Below, one piece after another: positions 44,798 through 54,264 of a stretch of DNA of 64,000 bases (the first letter of the stretch is position 1; each line of letters opens with the position of its first letter). The stretch is taken from assembly GCA_019218445.1 (NCBI GenBank), contig JAHUUM010000002.1, positions 1 to 64,000 of the forward strand, given 5' to 3'. The notes under the pieces are model-generated. The model did not search any database. It saw only the letters and a program-made list of their open reading frames with translations, and was not told the origin of the DNA. Made by a program: the position numbers and the translations under genes. This stretch comes from Weeksellaceae bacterium TAE3-ERU29. Its GTDB lineage: Bacteria > Bacteroidota > Bacteroidia > Flavobacteriales > Weeksellaceae.

Positions 44798-46015
44798 ATG
44801 TCTGTAAACGTTTCACGAAAAGAAATTAAAGTCTTACAAAAAAAAGTCAAAGTAAGATTTGATGATTCTATAAATTCTACAAAAAAATTAGAAGAGTTAG
44901 CAGGCGAAATAGGTATAAGTTATCAAACTTTACGAAGATTTTTTAATAAAATAGATAAAGGAAGTAAATTAAGAGAATCTTCTTTAAACTTTATCTGTAA
45001 ATATGTAGGATATTCTGATTGGGAAGATTTTGTACATCAACAGGGAAATTTAAAACAAAAAGAAAAATTAGTAGATATAATAAATGGTTCTGTCCCATTT
45101 TTTTCAAAACTAAATGAATACGATATGGGAGTTTTTTCTACTCCGGGTATATGGGATACAATCAACGATTATTCATTAATTTTTTTTAAGAACGAGGAAA
45201 CTATACAATATGGCTACAAAACATTAAAACCTTATCCCAAAGCATGTGAAATTCTATTTTCTATAAATCCGTGCTATAATTATTGTACAAAAAAATGGTA
45301 TCGTAAAATATGGAAGGAAATATTAAATACAGATGTAGAAGTAGATGTAAAAGTAAGTATGAATAGTTTTTTGGCATATTCTGCTTTTTTAAGTACGGAA
45401 TATGATTTAGCTTTACAATACATTAAAGAGGCGGAGAAATACGTAGAGTCCATGAGGGAAAAATACCTTCATTTTGTATTCCCTGAAATGAGGTACTGTA
45501 TTGCTCAACTTATAAAACTAAAAATAGAGAATAATTCAACTTTTTTCTTTCAACCAATAAAAGAATTATTAGAAAGTATAAACAAGAATATTACTGATGA
45601 AAAAGAGTATGCTGAGTTTTCCAGTAAGATTTATATAGCTAATGCATTGGTTTGGTTAGGAGAATTTAATTTAGCTAATGAACTTTTAGATTCTAAAATG
45701 TATAAAATAGCACAAGAATTTAATTGGACTTTTTCTAATAATTATATAGATTCTTCATATGTTTTATTAGAGCCTACTGTAAATTTAATTAATTCTATTT
45801 TAGATACAAAAATCAGCTCAGATACTAAATTTCAAAACACCCATTCTTTTAATCTAAAGAAAGATTATATTCATTTACATAATCTTATATACCAAATGGG
45901 ACAGTTACAACATGGAAATACAGAGAAAAAACACAGCCTTCAAAAAGAAATAGAATCTTATATAGAACAAACCGGTTTTAAACAGGCATATAACGTGATG
46001 AAGTATTTTTTATAA
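44798..46015 (+). CDS. HTH-domain protein with helical-repeat C-terminal region
   Basis: The ATG at 44798 (MSVNVSRKEIKVL) gives 405 residues; the open frame upstream (to 44390) is antisense to the neighbouring gene and is not coding. Residues about 20-60 look like a helix-turn-helix (TKKLEELAGEIGISYQTLRRFF), followed by SSLNFICKYVGYSDWEDFV. Residues about 160-400 are helical with repeat-like pairs such as SAFLSTEYDLALQYIKEAEKY, suggesting TPR-like structure. It may be a regulator responding to a protein partner. I do not recognise a named family. Confidence 0.6.
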   Translation: MSVNVSRKEIKVLQKKVKVRFDDSINSTKKLEELAGEIGISYQTLRRFFNKIDKGSKLRESSLNFICKYVGYSDWEDFVHQQGNLKQKEKLVDIINGSVPFFSKLNEYDMGVFSTPGIWDTINDYSLIFFKNEETIQYGYKTLKPYPKACEILFSINPCYNYCTKKWYRKIWKEILNTDVEVDVKVSMNSFLAYSAFLSTEYDLALQYIKEAEKYVESMREKYLHFVFPEMRYCIAQLIKLKIENNSTFFFQPIKELLESINKNITDEKEYAEFSSKIYIANALVWLGEFNLANELLDSKMYKIAQEFNWTFSNNYIDSSYVLLEPTVNLINSILDTKISSDTKFQNTHSFNLKKDYIHLHNLIYQMGQLQHGNTEKKHSLQKEIESYIEQTGFKQAYNVMKYFL

Positions 46016-46107
46016 ATAACAAATTTGAAAGGAATACATTAGTAAGAATTTATACTGATTTTAATATTTTTTAAGAAATAATTACTATATTTAGACAAAT
46101 ATCTACC

Positions 46108-46856
46108 ATGAAAAATATAGTATTTCTGATTTTATTGTTAAGTTCACTCTTATTTTCGCAGAATAATAAAATTAAAGTAGAATATAAAGCAATAATTACA
46201 GTTAATGAAAATGCAATTGATAATATTTCAGGAAACTTAGAGGTTAAAAAAGGTTTAATAGATGAAATGACGAAGAATAGATATTATTTATTGGAAATAG
46301 ATACAAAAATAATATTTCATCTTTTGTTGAAAAAGAATCTATAAATAATGAATTACCAAAAGAGAATAATTTAAATATTAGATTTGGAGAAAATCAAAAC
46401 TTATATTTTTATAAAGATATTCCAAAGTTAACTTCTTTTGAAGATGTTAATTTGGATAAAAAATATTTAGTAAAAGATTCTCTTATTCAATTCCCTTGGA
46501 AGATAGAGCGAGAAACTAAAAAATTAGGGGAATTACCTGTTAGAAAAGCTACTTTTCATAATGAATTAGACAATACAAATATTACAGCATGGTATTCTCC
46601 GAAAATTCCATTTGCTCACGGACCACAAAAGTATTGGGGTTTACCGGGATTGATATTACAATTAGAAATTAAATATTTAAATAAGAATTCTCTTTTTAAA
46701 ACATTCACATTTAATCTTTTAAATATGGAATTAGAAAAAGGACTTCCTATAAAAAATGTAAATCAAAAAGGAGTCATAAGCAGAGAAGAGTATAATCAAA
46801 AAATAGATTATGCAATGAAAATGACAGAAGATAGAGGCGTAGAAACCAACGAATAA
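46108..46856 (+). pseudogene. GLPGLI-family protein with a frameshift
   Basis: The start codes for a signal peptide (MKNIVFLILLLSSLLFSQ) and continues as KIKVEYKAIITVNEN to RYYLLEIDTK near 46308, then runs into a stop at 46342. The rest continues in another frame (NNISSFVEKESINN onward) and carries the family hallmark KYWGLPGLILQLE near 46633-46671. One missing A in the A-run at about 46304-46308 explains the break; the restored product would be ~249 residues. GLPGLI proteins are exported Bacteroidota proteins of unknown role, often in surface-repair or secretion contexts. A sequencing error is possible. Confidence 0.8.
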
Positions 46857-46904
46857 AAACCTTACTAAAACCGGTAATTATAAGTATAGTCCTATAATTT
46901 TGTT

Positions 46905-46933
46905 CATAAAAAACCATCAAGGTATCTTGATGG
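46905..46933 (-). terminator. Terminator of the 147-residue exported protein gene
   Basis: On the minus strand CCATCAAG / CTTGATGG (8-base-pair perfect stem, 4-base loop) is followed by TTTTTT, downstream of the stop at 46975. Confidence 0.7.
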
Positions 46934-46974
46934 CAAATAAGTCTGTAATGGCTTTTTAGAACTGAATATAATAT

Positions 46975-47418
46975 TTAAAAATTAATACTCAAACCTCCAT
47001 TATTAAATCTTATAGATACATTTTTATTTACTTCTATCTCTTTATATTTAGGAAACAAAAAGCCAACAGCTGTACCAGCTAATGTCCCTACAAGAATTCT
47101 CGGACCTGCTCCATACCACCAAGAACCTTCTCCATTATGCATAACAACAGAGCCTAATACTCCACCTCCTAAGCCTCCTAACATTCCGGCTAACCAATAA
47201 GAGCCTTTCTTTTGATAAACAGAAACCTCAGATAAATTTCCGGTTACAATTTGTCCGTTATCTAAAGTATAACTATAAGTATTATTGATTTCATCAATTT
47301 TTAAAAAATCGAGTTTAACGTTAGCTCCATCTTTTACTACCATTACATTTTTATACTCCTGTGCACTGATATTGACAGATGCCAGAGTAACAAGTAAACC
47401 AAAAATAATTTGTTTCAT
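46975..47418 (-). CDS. Exported protein with glycine-rich membrane segments
   Basis: A signal peptide ends near residue 19 (NISAQ). A beta-rich stretch follows (VKLDFLKIDEINNTYSYTLDNG), then two Gly-rich hydrophobic segments (YWLAGMLGGLGGGVLGSVV, about 73-91, and ILVGTLAGTAVGFLF, about 107-121) that could insert in a membrane as glycine zippers. Function unknown. It is 10 bases downstream of murF and may be co-transcribed. Confidence 0.65.
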   Translation of the reverse strand: MKQIIFGLLVTLASVNISAQEYKNVMVVKDGANVKLDFLKIDEINNTYSYTLDNGQIVTGNLSEVSVYQKKGSYWLAGMLGGLGGGVLGSVVMHNGEGSWWYGAGPRILVGTLAGTAVGFLFPKYKEIEVNKNVSIRFNNGGLSINF

Positions 47419-47428
47419 ATTCTAATAT

Positions 47429-48709
47429 TTAATCTAAGTTTATTTTCTCTAATTGCATTCCTCTTGAACCTTTTACTAAAATACTTTGAGAGGAAATAGG
47501 ATGATTTATTATAAATTCCTGAAAATCTTCTCTATTTCTAAATGCATGAAGATGTTCGTCTTGCTTTTTGGCACAATTATAAAAATTATCACCTAATAAA
47601 TAAATCTCATTAAAATTAAGATCTTTTACTAAAGATAAAACTTTACAATGCTCCTCCTCAGAATATTTTCCTAATTCAAACATATCTCCTAATAAAACTG
47701 CTTTAGTCCCATCATAATAAGAAAAATGTTTTAAAGCCACTTCCATACTACTTGGATTTGCATTATAAGCATCCATTATAATGGTTCTTCCGTTTTTCTC
47801 TACTATTTGAGAACGGTTTATTTTTGGAATATAATTTTCTACAGCATCTTTTATTTCATTGATGTCTATCCCAAAGTGTAAAGCAATACTTACAGCTACT
47901 GCAATATTATTTTGATTATAATTTCCTACTAAATTGGACTGGATAGTGACATTATTGAAAGAAACCCCTGCTTTCCCTTCTCTTAAAATTCGACTAAAGT
48001 TATAATCTCCTTTATTTTCAAAGGCAAAAGTAATTTTTTGTATTCCTTCCGATTGCTGAATTTGTTTATTATCATCATTATTTATAAAAGCTGTCCCCTT
48101 GCTTTTTCTTAAATAATCATATAATTCAGATTTAGCTTTTACAACTCCTTCTGCACTTCCAAAGCCTTCTAAATGTGCTTTTCCAAAATTTGTAATATAA
48201 CCATAATCAGGGTTTGCAATCTTGCATAACTCTTTTATCTCATTCGGGTGATTAGCCCCCATTTCTACCACAGCGAGTTCATGATATTTATTAATGCTCA
48301 ATAAAGTTAACGGAACACCTATATGATTATTTAAATTACCTTTTGTAAACGCAATTTTATACTTTTTCATTAAGCAATTTGCAATAAGCTCTTTTGTTGT
48401 TGTCTTTCCGTTACTCCCGGTGAGTGAAATTATCTTTATATCTAATTGATTTCTATGATAATTTGCCAGTTTCTGCAAAAATGTTAAAGAATTCTCTACT
48501 AAATAAATATTATTACTTTCATCTTTATATTTATCTTCATCTACGATAGCTACTATTGCTCCATTTTCTATTGCTTGTTTTGCATATTCATTTCCATTAA
48601 AGTTATCACCTTTAAGAGCTACAAAAATATCATTTTTTTTAAGTTTTCGAGTGTCTGTACATATTGATAATTGATTTTTATATTCTTTATAAAAGTCCTT
48701 AATATTCAT
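47429..48709 (-). CDS. murF: UDP-MurNAc-tripeptide:D-Ala-D-Ala ligase
   Basis: MurF adds D-Ala-D-Ala to complete the peptidoglycan precursor in the cytosol. The ATP site reads LTGSNGKTTTKELIA (about 95-109), the Mur-ligase substrate region YNANPSSMEVAL (about 318-329), and the N-terminal substrate domain STDTRKLKKNDIFVALKGDNFNGN-like text is visible in pieces (DTRKLKKNDIFVALKG). Length 426 is typical of Bacteroidetes. It lies downstream of gldJ, an order I recognise from flavobacteria. Confidence 0.95.
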   Translation of the reverse strand: MNIKDFYKEYKNQLSICTDTRKLKKNDIFVALKGDNFNGNEYAKQAIENGAIVAIVDEDKYKDESNNIYLVENSLTFLQKLANYHRNQLDIKIISLTGSNGKTTTKELIANCLMKKYKIAFTKGNLNNHIGVPLTLLSINKYHELAVVEMGANHPNEIKELCKIANPDYGYITNFGKAHLEGFGSAEGVVKAKSELYDYLRKSKGTAFINNDDNKQIQQSEGIQKITFAFENKGDYNFSRILREGKAGVSFNNVTIQSNLVGNYNQNNIAVAVSIALHFGIDINEIKDAVENYIPKINRSQIVEKNGRTIIMDAYNANPSSMEVALKHFSYYDGTKAVLLGDMFELGKYSEEEHCKVLSLVKDLNFNEIYLLGDNFYNCAKKQDEHLHAFRNREDFQEFIINHPISSQSILVKGSRGMQLEKINLD

Positions 48710-48734
48710 AAATTAGAATTTTAACAAATATAAA

Positions 48735-48764
48735 AAAAGAGATTCAAATATTTGAATCTCTTTT
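48735..48764. terminator. Palindromic hairpin between gldJ and murF
   Basis: A perfect 15-base-pair palindrome (AAAAGAGATTCAAAT and its complement) with no spacer and a T-run; it may attenuate or terminate gldJ transcription before murF. Confidence 0.6.
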
Positions 48765-48783
48765 ATAATATTATTTGATAGTT

Positions 48784-50421
48784 TTATTTTCTCTTTGTTA
48801 TTCCTCTTTTTGTTTTAGAAGTTTCATTTGCTCCTGTATAATCTTGAGCTACTCTAAAACCAATCCAAGATGCACTGAAGGCTTCATCCATATACCTTCT
48901 TTGTCCTGGATCTAACCAATAAATATGGTCTCTCCAAGAACCTCCTTTTACTACTCTGGTACTATTACTAATGTCAGTATATCTCTTTTTAGCATCTTTT
49001 TCCATAATTAATCTTCCGCCATCTGTCACTACAAACTGGCGTATAGGTGAATTATACATAGCTTCATTAGTAGCTTCCGGATTAGCCTCTGCTTTTCCTA
49101 AGTCTAAAGATGATCTGTAATCCCCATCTCCAAAATCTCTTGCATCTTCCACTACTTCTCGTTTATAACTTCCCGGTAATGCTTTTGCTAATAATTGTCC
49201 GTTTGCCAAAGTATCATAAGCAACTTCTCCTTCTTGATAAACTTCATAGCCACCTTGTCCATTTTGAATTTTTTTAGTGTAGATATTTCCTCTATAATAA
49301 TTAAAATCACTTGCGTCATCATCTATTATTGGTCTATAAACATCTGCCACCCATTCTGCTACATTTCCTAACATTCCATATAAACCAAATTCGTTTGAAG
49401 GGTATTTTTTCACATCATTACTAATAGCTGAACCGTCATTACCCCATCCTCCTACACCGGAATAATCGCCACGCCCTTGCTTAAAGTTAACCATGAACTC
49501 TCCTCTTCTTCTTCCTTTTTTTTCTCTTAAATCATTTTGAGCAATAGGTTTTCCTTCATAGTTATTATATTCTCTATCAGCAGGAAGAGCTAATGCGGCA
49601 TATTCCCATTCTGCTTCTGTAGGTAATCTAAATGCAGGCACTAAACTTGCATTCATAGAAGAACGATAATTAATTCTTGGATTTGTAGATTTAACTTTTA
49701 AATCCTTCATTATTTTAGTACTGTCTATAATTCCGTCTCCTTGATATACTTGTCCCGGGCTTTGTTTAAACCTTTCGGTATTAAAGTGATTTGCTCCTAT
49801 ATTTACATCTTCTTTTAAATAAAGATCTTTGCTTATATAGCCTTTATCCATCATTGCCTTTTCGTTAGCTCTATCCGTTAACCAATCGCAGTATCTAACT
49901 GCCTGAAGCCATGAAACGCCCACCACAGGGTAATAATCAAAAGATGGATTACGTAAATACTCTTTAGAATATAAATCATTTTTGGATAATTTATTACCCC
50001 ATACTAAAGTATCAGGCTTTATTCCGTTATTTATATTTACATTTTCGGGATTATTCGGTGGAAATACATAAGCAATCCAAGACATATATTCTCTATAAGC
50101 TATATTTGTAACTTCTGTATCTCCAAGATAAAACGAACGAACTTGCATACGGCGTGGAGTATTATTCCAATCTCGCATTACATCTGTTTTCACTTGCCCC
50201 ATAGTAAATGTTCCACCTTCTACGAATACCATTCCTTGAGAAGCTTTTTGTTTACTTTTTTCTCCTGTAAAAAACCATCCTTTTTTATCATTTGGTTTCC
50301 AGCCGGTACGGCTTACATATTTTTTAGTTCCGCCACCTGCTTTTCTACCACTATTACCACAACTTGTGAGTATAAATGTAGCCATTAAACCTAAAACGAA
50401 AATGAACTTAGTTTTATTCAT
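48784..50421 (-). CDS. gldJ: Gliding-motility / type IX secretion lipoprotein GldJ
   Basis: GldJ is an outer-membrane-associated lipoprotein needed for gliding and for type IX secretion (stability of GldK and others). Here a lipoprotein signal (lipobox LTSC, about residue 21) is followed by a formylglycine-generating-enzyme-like (SUMF1) domain: MVFVEGGTFTMGQ (about 64-76), RSFYLGDTEVTNIAYREYM, FRLPTEAEWEYAAL (about 264-277), GNVAEWVADVY (about 352-362) and WIGFRVAQ near the C-terminus. The catalytic cysteines of true FGE are not evident, as expected for GldJ. The order gldJ-murF supports this over GldK. Confidence 0.92.
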   Translation of the reverse strand: MNKTKFIFVLGLMATFILTSCGNSGRKAGGGTKKYVSRTGWKPNDKKGWFFTGEKSKQKASQGMVFVEGGTFTMGQVKTDVMRDWNNTPRRMQVRSFYLGDTEVTNIAYREYMSWIAYVFPPNNPENVNINNGIKPDTLVWGNKLSKNDLYSKEYLRNPSFDYYPVVGVSWLQAVRYCDWLTDRANEKAMMDKGYISKDLYLKEDVNIGANHFNTERFKQSPGQVYQGDGIIDSTKIMKDLKVKSTNPRINYRSSMNASLVPAFRLPTEAEWEYAALALPADREYNNYEGKPIAQNDLREKKGRRRGEFMVNFKQGRGDYSGVGGWGNDGSAISNDVKKYPSNEFGLYGMLGNVAEWVADVYRPIIDDDASDFNYYRGNIYTKKIQNGQGGYEVYQEGEVAYDTLANGQLLAKALPGSYKREVVEDARDFGDGDYRSSLDLGKAEANPEATNEAMYNSPIRQFVVTDGGRLIMEKDAKKRYTDISNSTRVVKGGSWRDHIYWLDPGQRRYMDEAFSASWIGFRVAQDYTGANETSKTKRGITKRK

Positions 50422-50609
50422 TTGTATATATTTGTTTTATTGTATAAAATTATATCCTGCAAAGAAAAAAATTTACAATGAATATTGCAATTTTTCTTTC
50501 ACTTTTATCTAACGGAAGATAATTCTTTTTATTGTATCTATTCTATACAATTTAATTTTTTAATTATAAAAAAAGTTTATTTACTCTTTTATTACATTTA
50601 CATCTTTAA

Positions 50610-50643
50610 AAAAAAAAGGCTACTCTTCTCATAAAGTAGCCTT
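50610..50643 (-). terminator. Terminator of the YceI gene
   Basis: On the minus strand AAGGCTACT and AGTAGCCTT form a hairpin with a long T-run, about 30 bases after the YceI stop. Confidence 0.75.
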
Positions 50644-50671
50644 ATTATTTAATAATATAAAAATTTTCTTT

Positions 50672-51202
50672 TTATTTCGCCTCTTTTAAAATTAAATAAA
50701 AGCTAATAGAAACTTGATCTCCTGTTTTTATTGTATTATAAAATGTAGGAGGTGTAATATTATAATCGCTCATATTTAATTCTGTTTGCCCTTTTACTAA
50801 ATAGAAGCCTTTGGTTTTTTGTATGGCTAAAGGAATTTGAATATTTTTAGTAACATTATTTATAGTCAATTTTCCATCTACTACTCCATTTCGTAATTTA
50901 CTTGTCTCGAAAGTAATATTAGGATATTTTTCTGTATTAAGTGCTCTATAAGCATTTGCATCCATACCTCTTCTACTACTGTGTAAATCTTCTGCTTTCA
51001 TTACGAATTTAGCATCTCTAATTTCTTTACCCTCCAATGTTCCACTAAAATCTCCGTGGTAGGAATTCATTACCCAATCATGGATTGTAGAAGTTCCGCT
51101 AAGTTGCACTTGAACTCTCGAAGTTTCTAAAGCTTGTCCAAACATCAAGCTATTAACAAAAATAAATACTAAACTGAATAGAACTGTCTTAAAATTTCTC
51201 AT
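50672..51202 (-). CDS. YceI-family periplasmic lipid-binding protein
   Basis: After a signal peptide (about 1-24) the 176-residue protein shows the YceI lipocalin-like beta-barrel pattern: STIHDWVMNSYHGDFSGTL (about 35-53), MDANAYRALNTEKYPNITFE (about 78-97) and a C-terminal ITPPTFYNTIKTGDQVSISFYL. YceI proteins bind polyisoprenoid or other lipids in the periplasm. It is monocistronic, flanked by terminators. Confidence 0.9.
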   Translation of the reverse strand: MRNFKTVLFSLVFIFVNSLMFGQALETSRVQVQLSGTSTIHDWVMNSYHGDFSGTLEGKEIRDAKFVMKAEDLHSSRRGMDANAYRALNTEKYPNITFETSKLRNGVVDGKLTINNVTKNIQIPLAIQKTKGFYLVKGQTELNMSDYNITPPTFYNTIKTGDQVSISFYLILKEAK

Positions 51203-51437
51203 TGTTATTGATTTTTAATTATTTTTATTTTGATATTCAAATTTAAGTCATTTTTTTTAATAAATTAAATTAAAAAGGAATTTATTGAATGATTTTAATT
51301 AGTATTAAGCTTTTGATTATTTTCTTACAATAAGAATAATTGACATTTCTTTAAAAAAGATAATATATGATAAGGTTTTTATAAATTATTTATCAAAAAA
51401 ATATTTTTCTGTTATTAAAATTATTATTATGATAAAT

Positions 51438-51470
51438 AAAAAAGCTATCCAGAATTTGAATAGCTTTTAA
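51438..51470 (-). terminator. Terminator of porV
   Basis: AAAAGCTAT and ATAGCTTTT form a hairpin with flanking T-run, 25 bases beyond the porV stop. Confidence 0.65.
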
Positions 51471-51492
51471 ATATTTATACTATAATATTTTT

Positions 51493-52635
51493 TTAATAGT
51501 TAGCTTCTCCTCCGAAATCCCAAGTTAATCCAAATCGAAGTGTATTTGCTAATGCATCATTTATATTATTAGTTGGAATTAAATATGATAAATCAAGTCC
51601 GAAAGAGTTGAATTTAAATCCTGCTCCTAATGTTGCATATTGGCGAGCCCCTTTCTCCATGCTTTCGTGGAAATATCCTGTTCTAAAAGCAAAAGCATCA
51701 TTATAAACATACGCTGCACTCAATGCCCATGTAAACTCTTTTAATTCCTCTGAGAAGCCATCCGGAGCATCGTTAAATGATCCAAAAATACCTGAAATTA
51801 CTCCTTTATTAGGTGTTTCATAATAAGCTCCGTTTTCTGATAAAACAGGAGTCGGCACTAATAATTTATTAAGTTCTAATCCTAATGTAAGTTTATTATA
51901 ATCATCTAATAAGAAATCATAAGTAGAACCTAATCTAAGATTTGTAGGTAAATAACTTTCTTTTTCATCAGAGTTTGAATAATCTAACTTAGGACCTACA
52001 TTACTAATATTAAAACCGGCTCTTAAAACTCCTTGAGTTCCTACTAAGTCCATTCTATCAGACTCATAGAAACCGGCAACGTCTACTGCAAAAGTATTTG
52101 CAGCTTTGGTGTTCGCATTTTGATCTCCGTTATTTAAATCTGAACGGACATAACGCCCTGCTACTGCCATACCAAAATTATCACTTAATTTTAAACCGTA
52201 AGAAACATCTAATGAAAACTCGTTAGGTTTTGCTTTCCCTTGGTCTATTATTTGTCCTCCAACATAATTAGTTAAATCAACAGTTCCTATATTAAAGTAA
52301 TAGATACTTACCCCTAATGCACTTCTTTGCTCATCGCCTAAATAAGTGTGGAATGCACTATTTAATAAAAACACATCATCCGTTAATTTAGTCATATAAG
52401 GTGTATATGAAACTCCTACTCCCGAGTAACTTTTAGAAAACACATATTTTGCAGGGTTCCAATATTGAGAGAAAGCATCACTGGAAGTTGCAACCCCCAT
52501 ATCTCCTAATCCACCGGCTCTTGCATCCGGAGAAATTCTTAAAAAAGGTGCACCTGTTAATACCGGTCTATTAGTTTGTGCGTTTACCCCATAAGATAAA
52601 AATGCAGCTAAGCCTAAAGTTAATAATTTTTTCAT
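51493..52635 (-). CDS. porV: Type IX secretion outer-membrane protein PorV (LptO)
   Basis: I start at the internal ATG near 52635 (MKKLLTLGLAAFLSYGVNAQ), 380 residues, since it gives a signal peptide; the upstream ATG lies in the promoter. The mature N-terminus TGAPFLRISPDARAGGLGDMGVATSSD (given here in part: FLRISPDARAGGLGDMG) is the PorV hallmark, followed by a FadL-like beta-barrel ending GLTWDFGG. PorV binds secreted cargo C-terminal signals and delivers them to the PorU sortase. porU is not seen nearby, unlike in some relatives. Confidence 0.93.
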   Translation of the reverse strand: MKKLLTLGLAAFLSYGVNAQTNRPVLTGAPFLRISPDARAGGLGDMGVATSSDAFSQYWNPAKYVFSKSYSGVGVSYTPYMTKLTDDVFLLNSAFHTYLGDEQRSALGVSIYYFNIGTVDLTNYVGGQIIDQGKAKPNEFSLDVSYGLKLSDNFGMAVAGRYVRSDLNNGDQNANTKAANTFAVDVAGFYESDRMDLVGTQGVLRAGFNISNVGPKLDYSNSDEKESYLPTNLRLGSTYDFLLDDYNKLTLGLELNKLLVPTPVLSENGAYYETPNKGVISGIFGSFNDAPDGFSEELKEFTWALSAAYVYNDAFAFRTGYFHESMEKGARQYATLGAGFKFNSFGLDLSYLIPTNNINDALANTLRFGLTWDFGGEANY

Positions 52636-52684
52636 TCTATGTTTTTTTTTACAAAATTTTGATAATATCTTTAAATCTGAATTA

Positions 52685-52692
52685 CAAATATA
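52685..52692 (-). promoter_or_regulatory. Predicted -7 box of porV
   Basis: Reads TATATTTG on the minus strand, an exact TAnnTTTG match, about 50 bases before the chosen porV start. Confidence 0.45.
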
Positions 52693-52800
52693 CATTATTT
52701 TGATAACTTAATTTTAATTAATAATTAAAATCATACTAAAAAGTAAACGTATTCTTACTAAATAATATTGTTTAACAATTCAAAAATATTATAAAAATGC

Positions 52801-52808
52801 TATCTTTG
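52801..52808 (+). promoter_or_regulatory. Predicted -7 box of the E2 gene
   Basis: TATCTTTG matches TAnnTTTG and is 27 bases before the ATG at 52836. Confidence 0.5.
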
Positions 52809-52835
52809 TAGAACATTCAAACTAAAGAATAAGAT

Positions 52836-54182
52836 ATGGCTGAATATAAATTTTTATTACCTTCTATGGGTGAAGGCGTAATGGAAGCAACTGTTACTAC
52901 ATGGTTAAAGAGCGTTGGAGATAAAATTGAAGAAGATGAATCTATTGTAGAAGTTGCTACCGATAAAGTGGACTCTGATGTTCCTTCTCCTGTAAGTGGT
53001 GTGCTAAAAGAAATTATAGTAAAAGAAAATAAAGTTGCTAAAGTTGGAGAAGCTATGGCTATTATAGAAACAGAATCCTCCAATGAAAATGATAGTAATT
53101 CTATTGATAATGAAAATTTAGAATCAGAGCAAAAAGGTGAAAAAATAGCAGAAATCTCTGAATTAGAAAAAGAGGTTATAGAAGAAGTTGCTAAACCTTT
53201 AAATAATGTGAATAACAAAATTATCTCTACAGAAGATAATTTCTTTTCACCATTAGTAAAATCTATCGCAGAAAAAGAAGGAATTTCTATAGCCGAACTT
53301 AAAAACATCTCGGGCTCAGGCGTTAAAGGTAGAGTGACAAAAGATGATATTTTAAAGTACATAAAAGATGGAAGAAGTACTAAAACTGTTCCGAATAATC
53401 AGTCGGAGGAAAAAACACCATCATCTCAACCAAAAGAAAATATTTTTGCGTCTACTAATGTTACCGCAGGAACAAACGAGGAAATTATAGAAATGGACCG
53501 AATGCGAAAAATCATAGCTCAGCATATGGTAGATAGCGTTCGTACTTCTCCACACGTTTCTTCTTTTGTAGAAACTGATATGACAAATATTGTTTTATGG
53601 CGAAATAAAATTAAAAATAATTTCCAAAAACGCGAAGGTGAGAAAATTACTTTTATGCCAATTATAGTTCATGCAATTATAAGAGCTATAAAAGATTTCC
53701 CTATGATTAATGTTTCTGTAGAAGGAGATAAAATTATTAAGAAAAATAATATAAATATAGGGATTGCAGTAGCTCGTGCCGATGGTAATTTAATAGTTCC
53801 CGTAATTAAAAATGCTGATCAATTAAGTTTAATCGGATTAACGAAAAAAATAAATGATTTAGCTTTAAGAGCAAAAAATAATCAGTTAAAACCTGACGAA
53901 ATACAAGGCGGAACTTATACTGTTTCTAATATCGGAAGTTTCGGTAATATTTTGGGAACTCCAATTATTAACCAACCACAAGTAGCAATTATGGCGGTGG
54001 GAAGTATTGTTAAAAAACCGGCAGTTATAGAAACGCCTCAAGGAGATTTGATAGGGATAAGACATAAAATGTATTTATCTCACTCTTATGATCACCGAGT
54101 GGTAGACGGAGCTTTGGGTGGAATGTTTGTAAAACGTGTCTCTGATTATTTAGAAGATTTTGATATTAATCAAGAAATATAA
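52836..54182 (+). CDS. 2-oxoacid dehydrogenase E2 (dihydrolipoamide acyltransferase)
   Basis: This is the acyltransferase core of a 2-oxoacid dehydrogenase complex. A single lipoyl domain (about 1-78) has the lipoylated Lys in VEVATDKVDSDV (about 44). An acidic linker (about 85-135) follows, then a peripheral subunit-binding domain (about 144-184, FSPLVKSIAEKEGIS and SGVKGRVTKDDIL) and a catalytic domain (about 215-445) with the active HSYDHRVVDGALGG (about 418-431). The overall look is closer to branched-chain or generic acyltransferases than to pyruvate E2 with several lipoyl domains. E1 and E3 are not adjacent. Confidence 0.9.
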   Translation: MAEYKFLLPSMGEGVMEATVTTWLKSVGDKIEEDESIVEVATDKVDSDVPSPVSGVLKEIIVKENKVAKVGEAMAIIETESSNENDSNSIDNENLESEQKGEKIAEISELEKEVIEEVAKPLNNVNNKIISTEDNFFSPLVKSIAEKEGISIAELKNISGSGVKGRVTKDDILKYIKDGRSTKTVPNNQSEEKTPSSQPKENIFASTNVTAGTNEEIIEMDRMRKIIAQHMVDSVRTSPHVSSFVETDMTNIVLWRNKIKNNFQKREGEKITFMPIIVHAIIRAIKDFPMINVSVEGDKIIKKNNINIGIAVARADGNLIVPVIKNADQLSLIGLTKKINDLALRAKNNQLKPDEIQGGTYTVSNIGSFGNILGTPIINQPQVAIMAVGSIVKKPAVIETPQGDLIGIRHKMYLSHSYDHRVVDGALGGMFVKRVSDYLEDFDINQEI

Positions 54183-54203
54183 AATGAAAAATATTTAAAG
54201 AAA

Positions 54204-54241
54204 AAATAAGGTCGTTTCTATTTTATGAAACGACTTTATTT
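54204..54241 (+). terminator. Terminator after the E2 gene
   Basis: AAATAAGGTCGTTTC and GAAACGACTTTATTT form a 15-base-pair hairpin (one wobble) with an 8-base loop and T-rich end, 22 bases after the stop. Confidence 0.8.
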
Positions 54242-54264
54242 GTTCTAACGAAATTATAAAATCA

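Noticed and set aside
52836-53362. Serine-rich reading frame on the minus strand opposite the E2 lipoyl region
   Set aside because: It mirrors the acidic linker and lipoyl domain codons of the E2 gene on the other strand.
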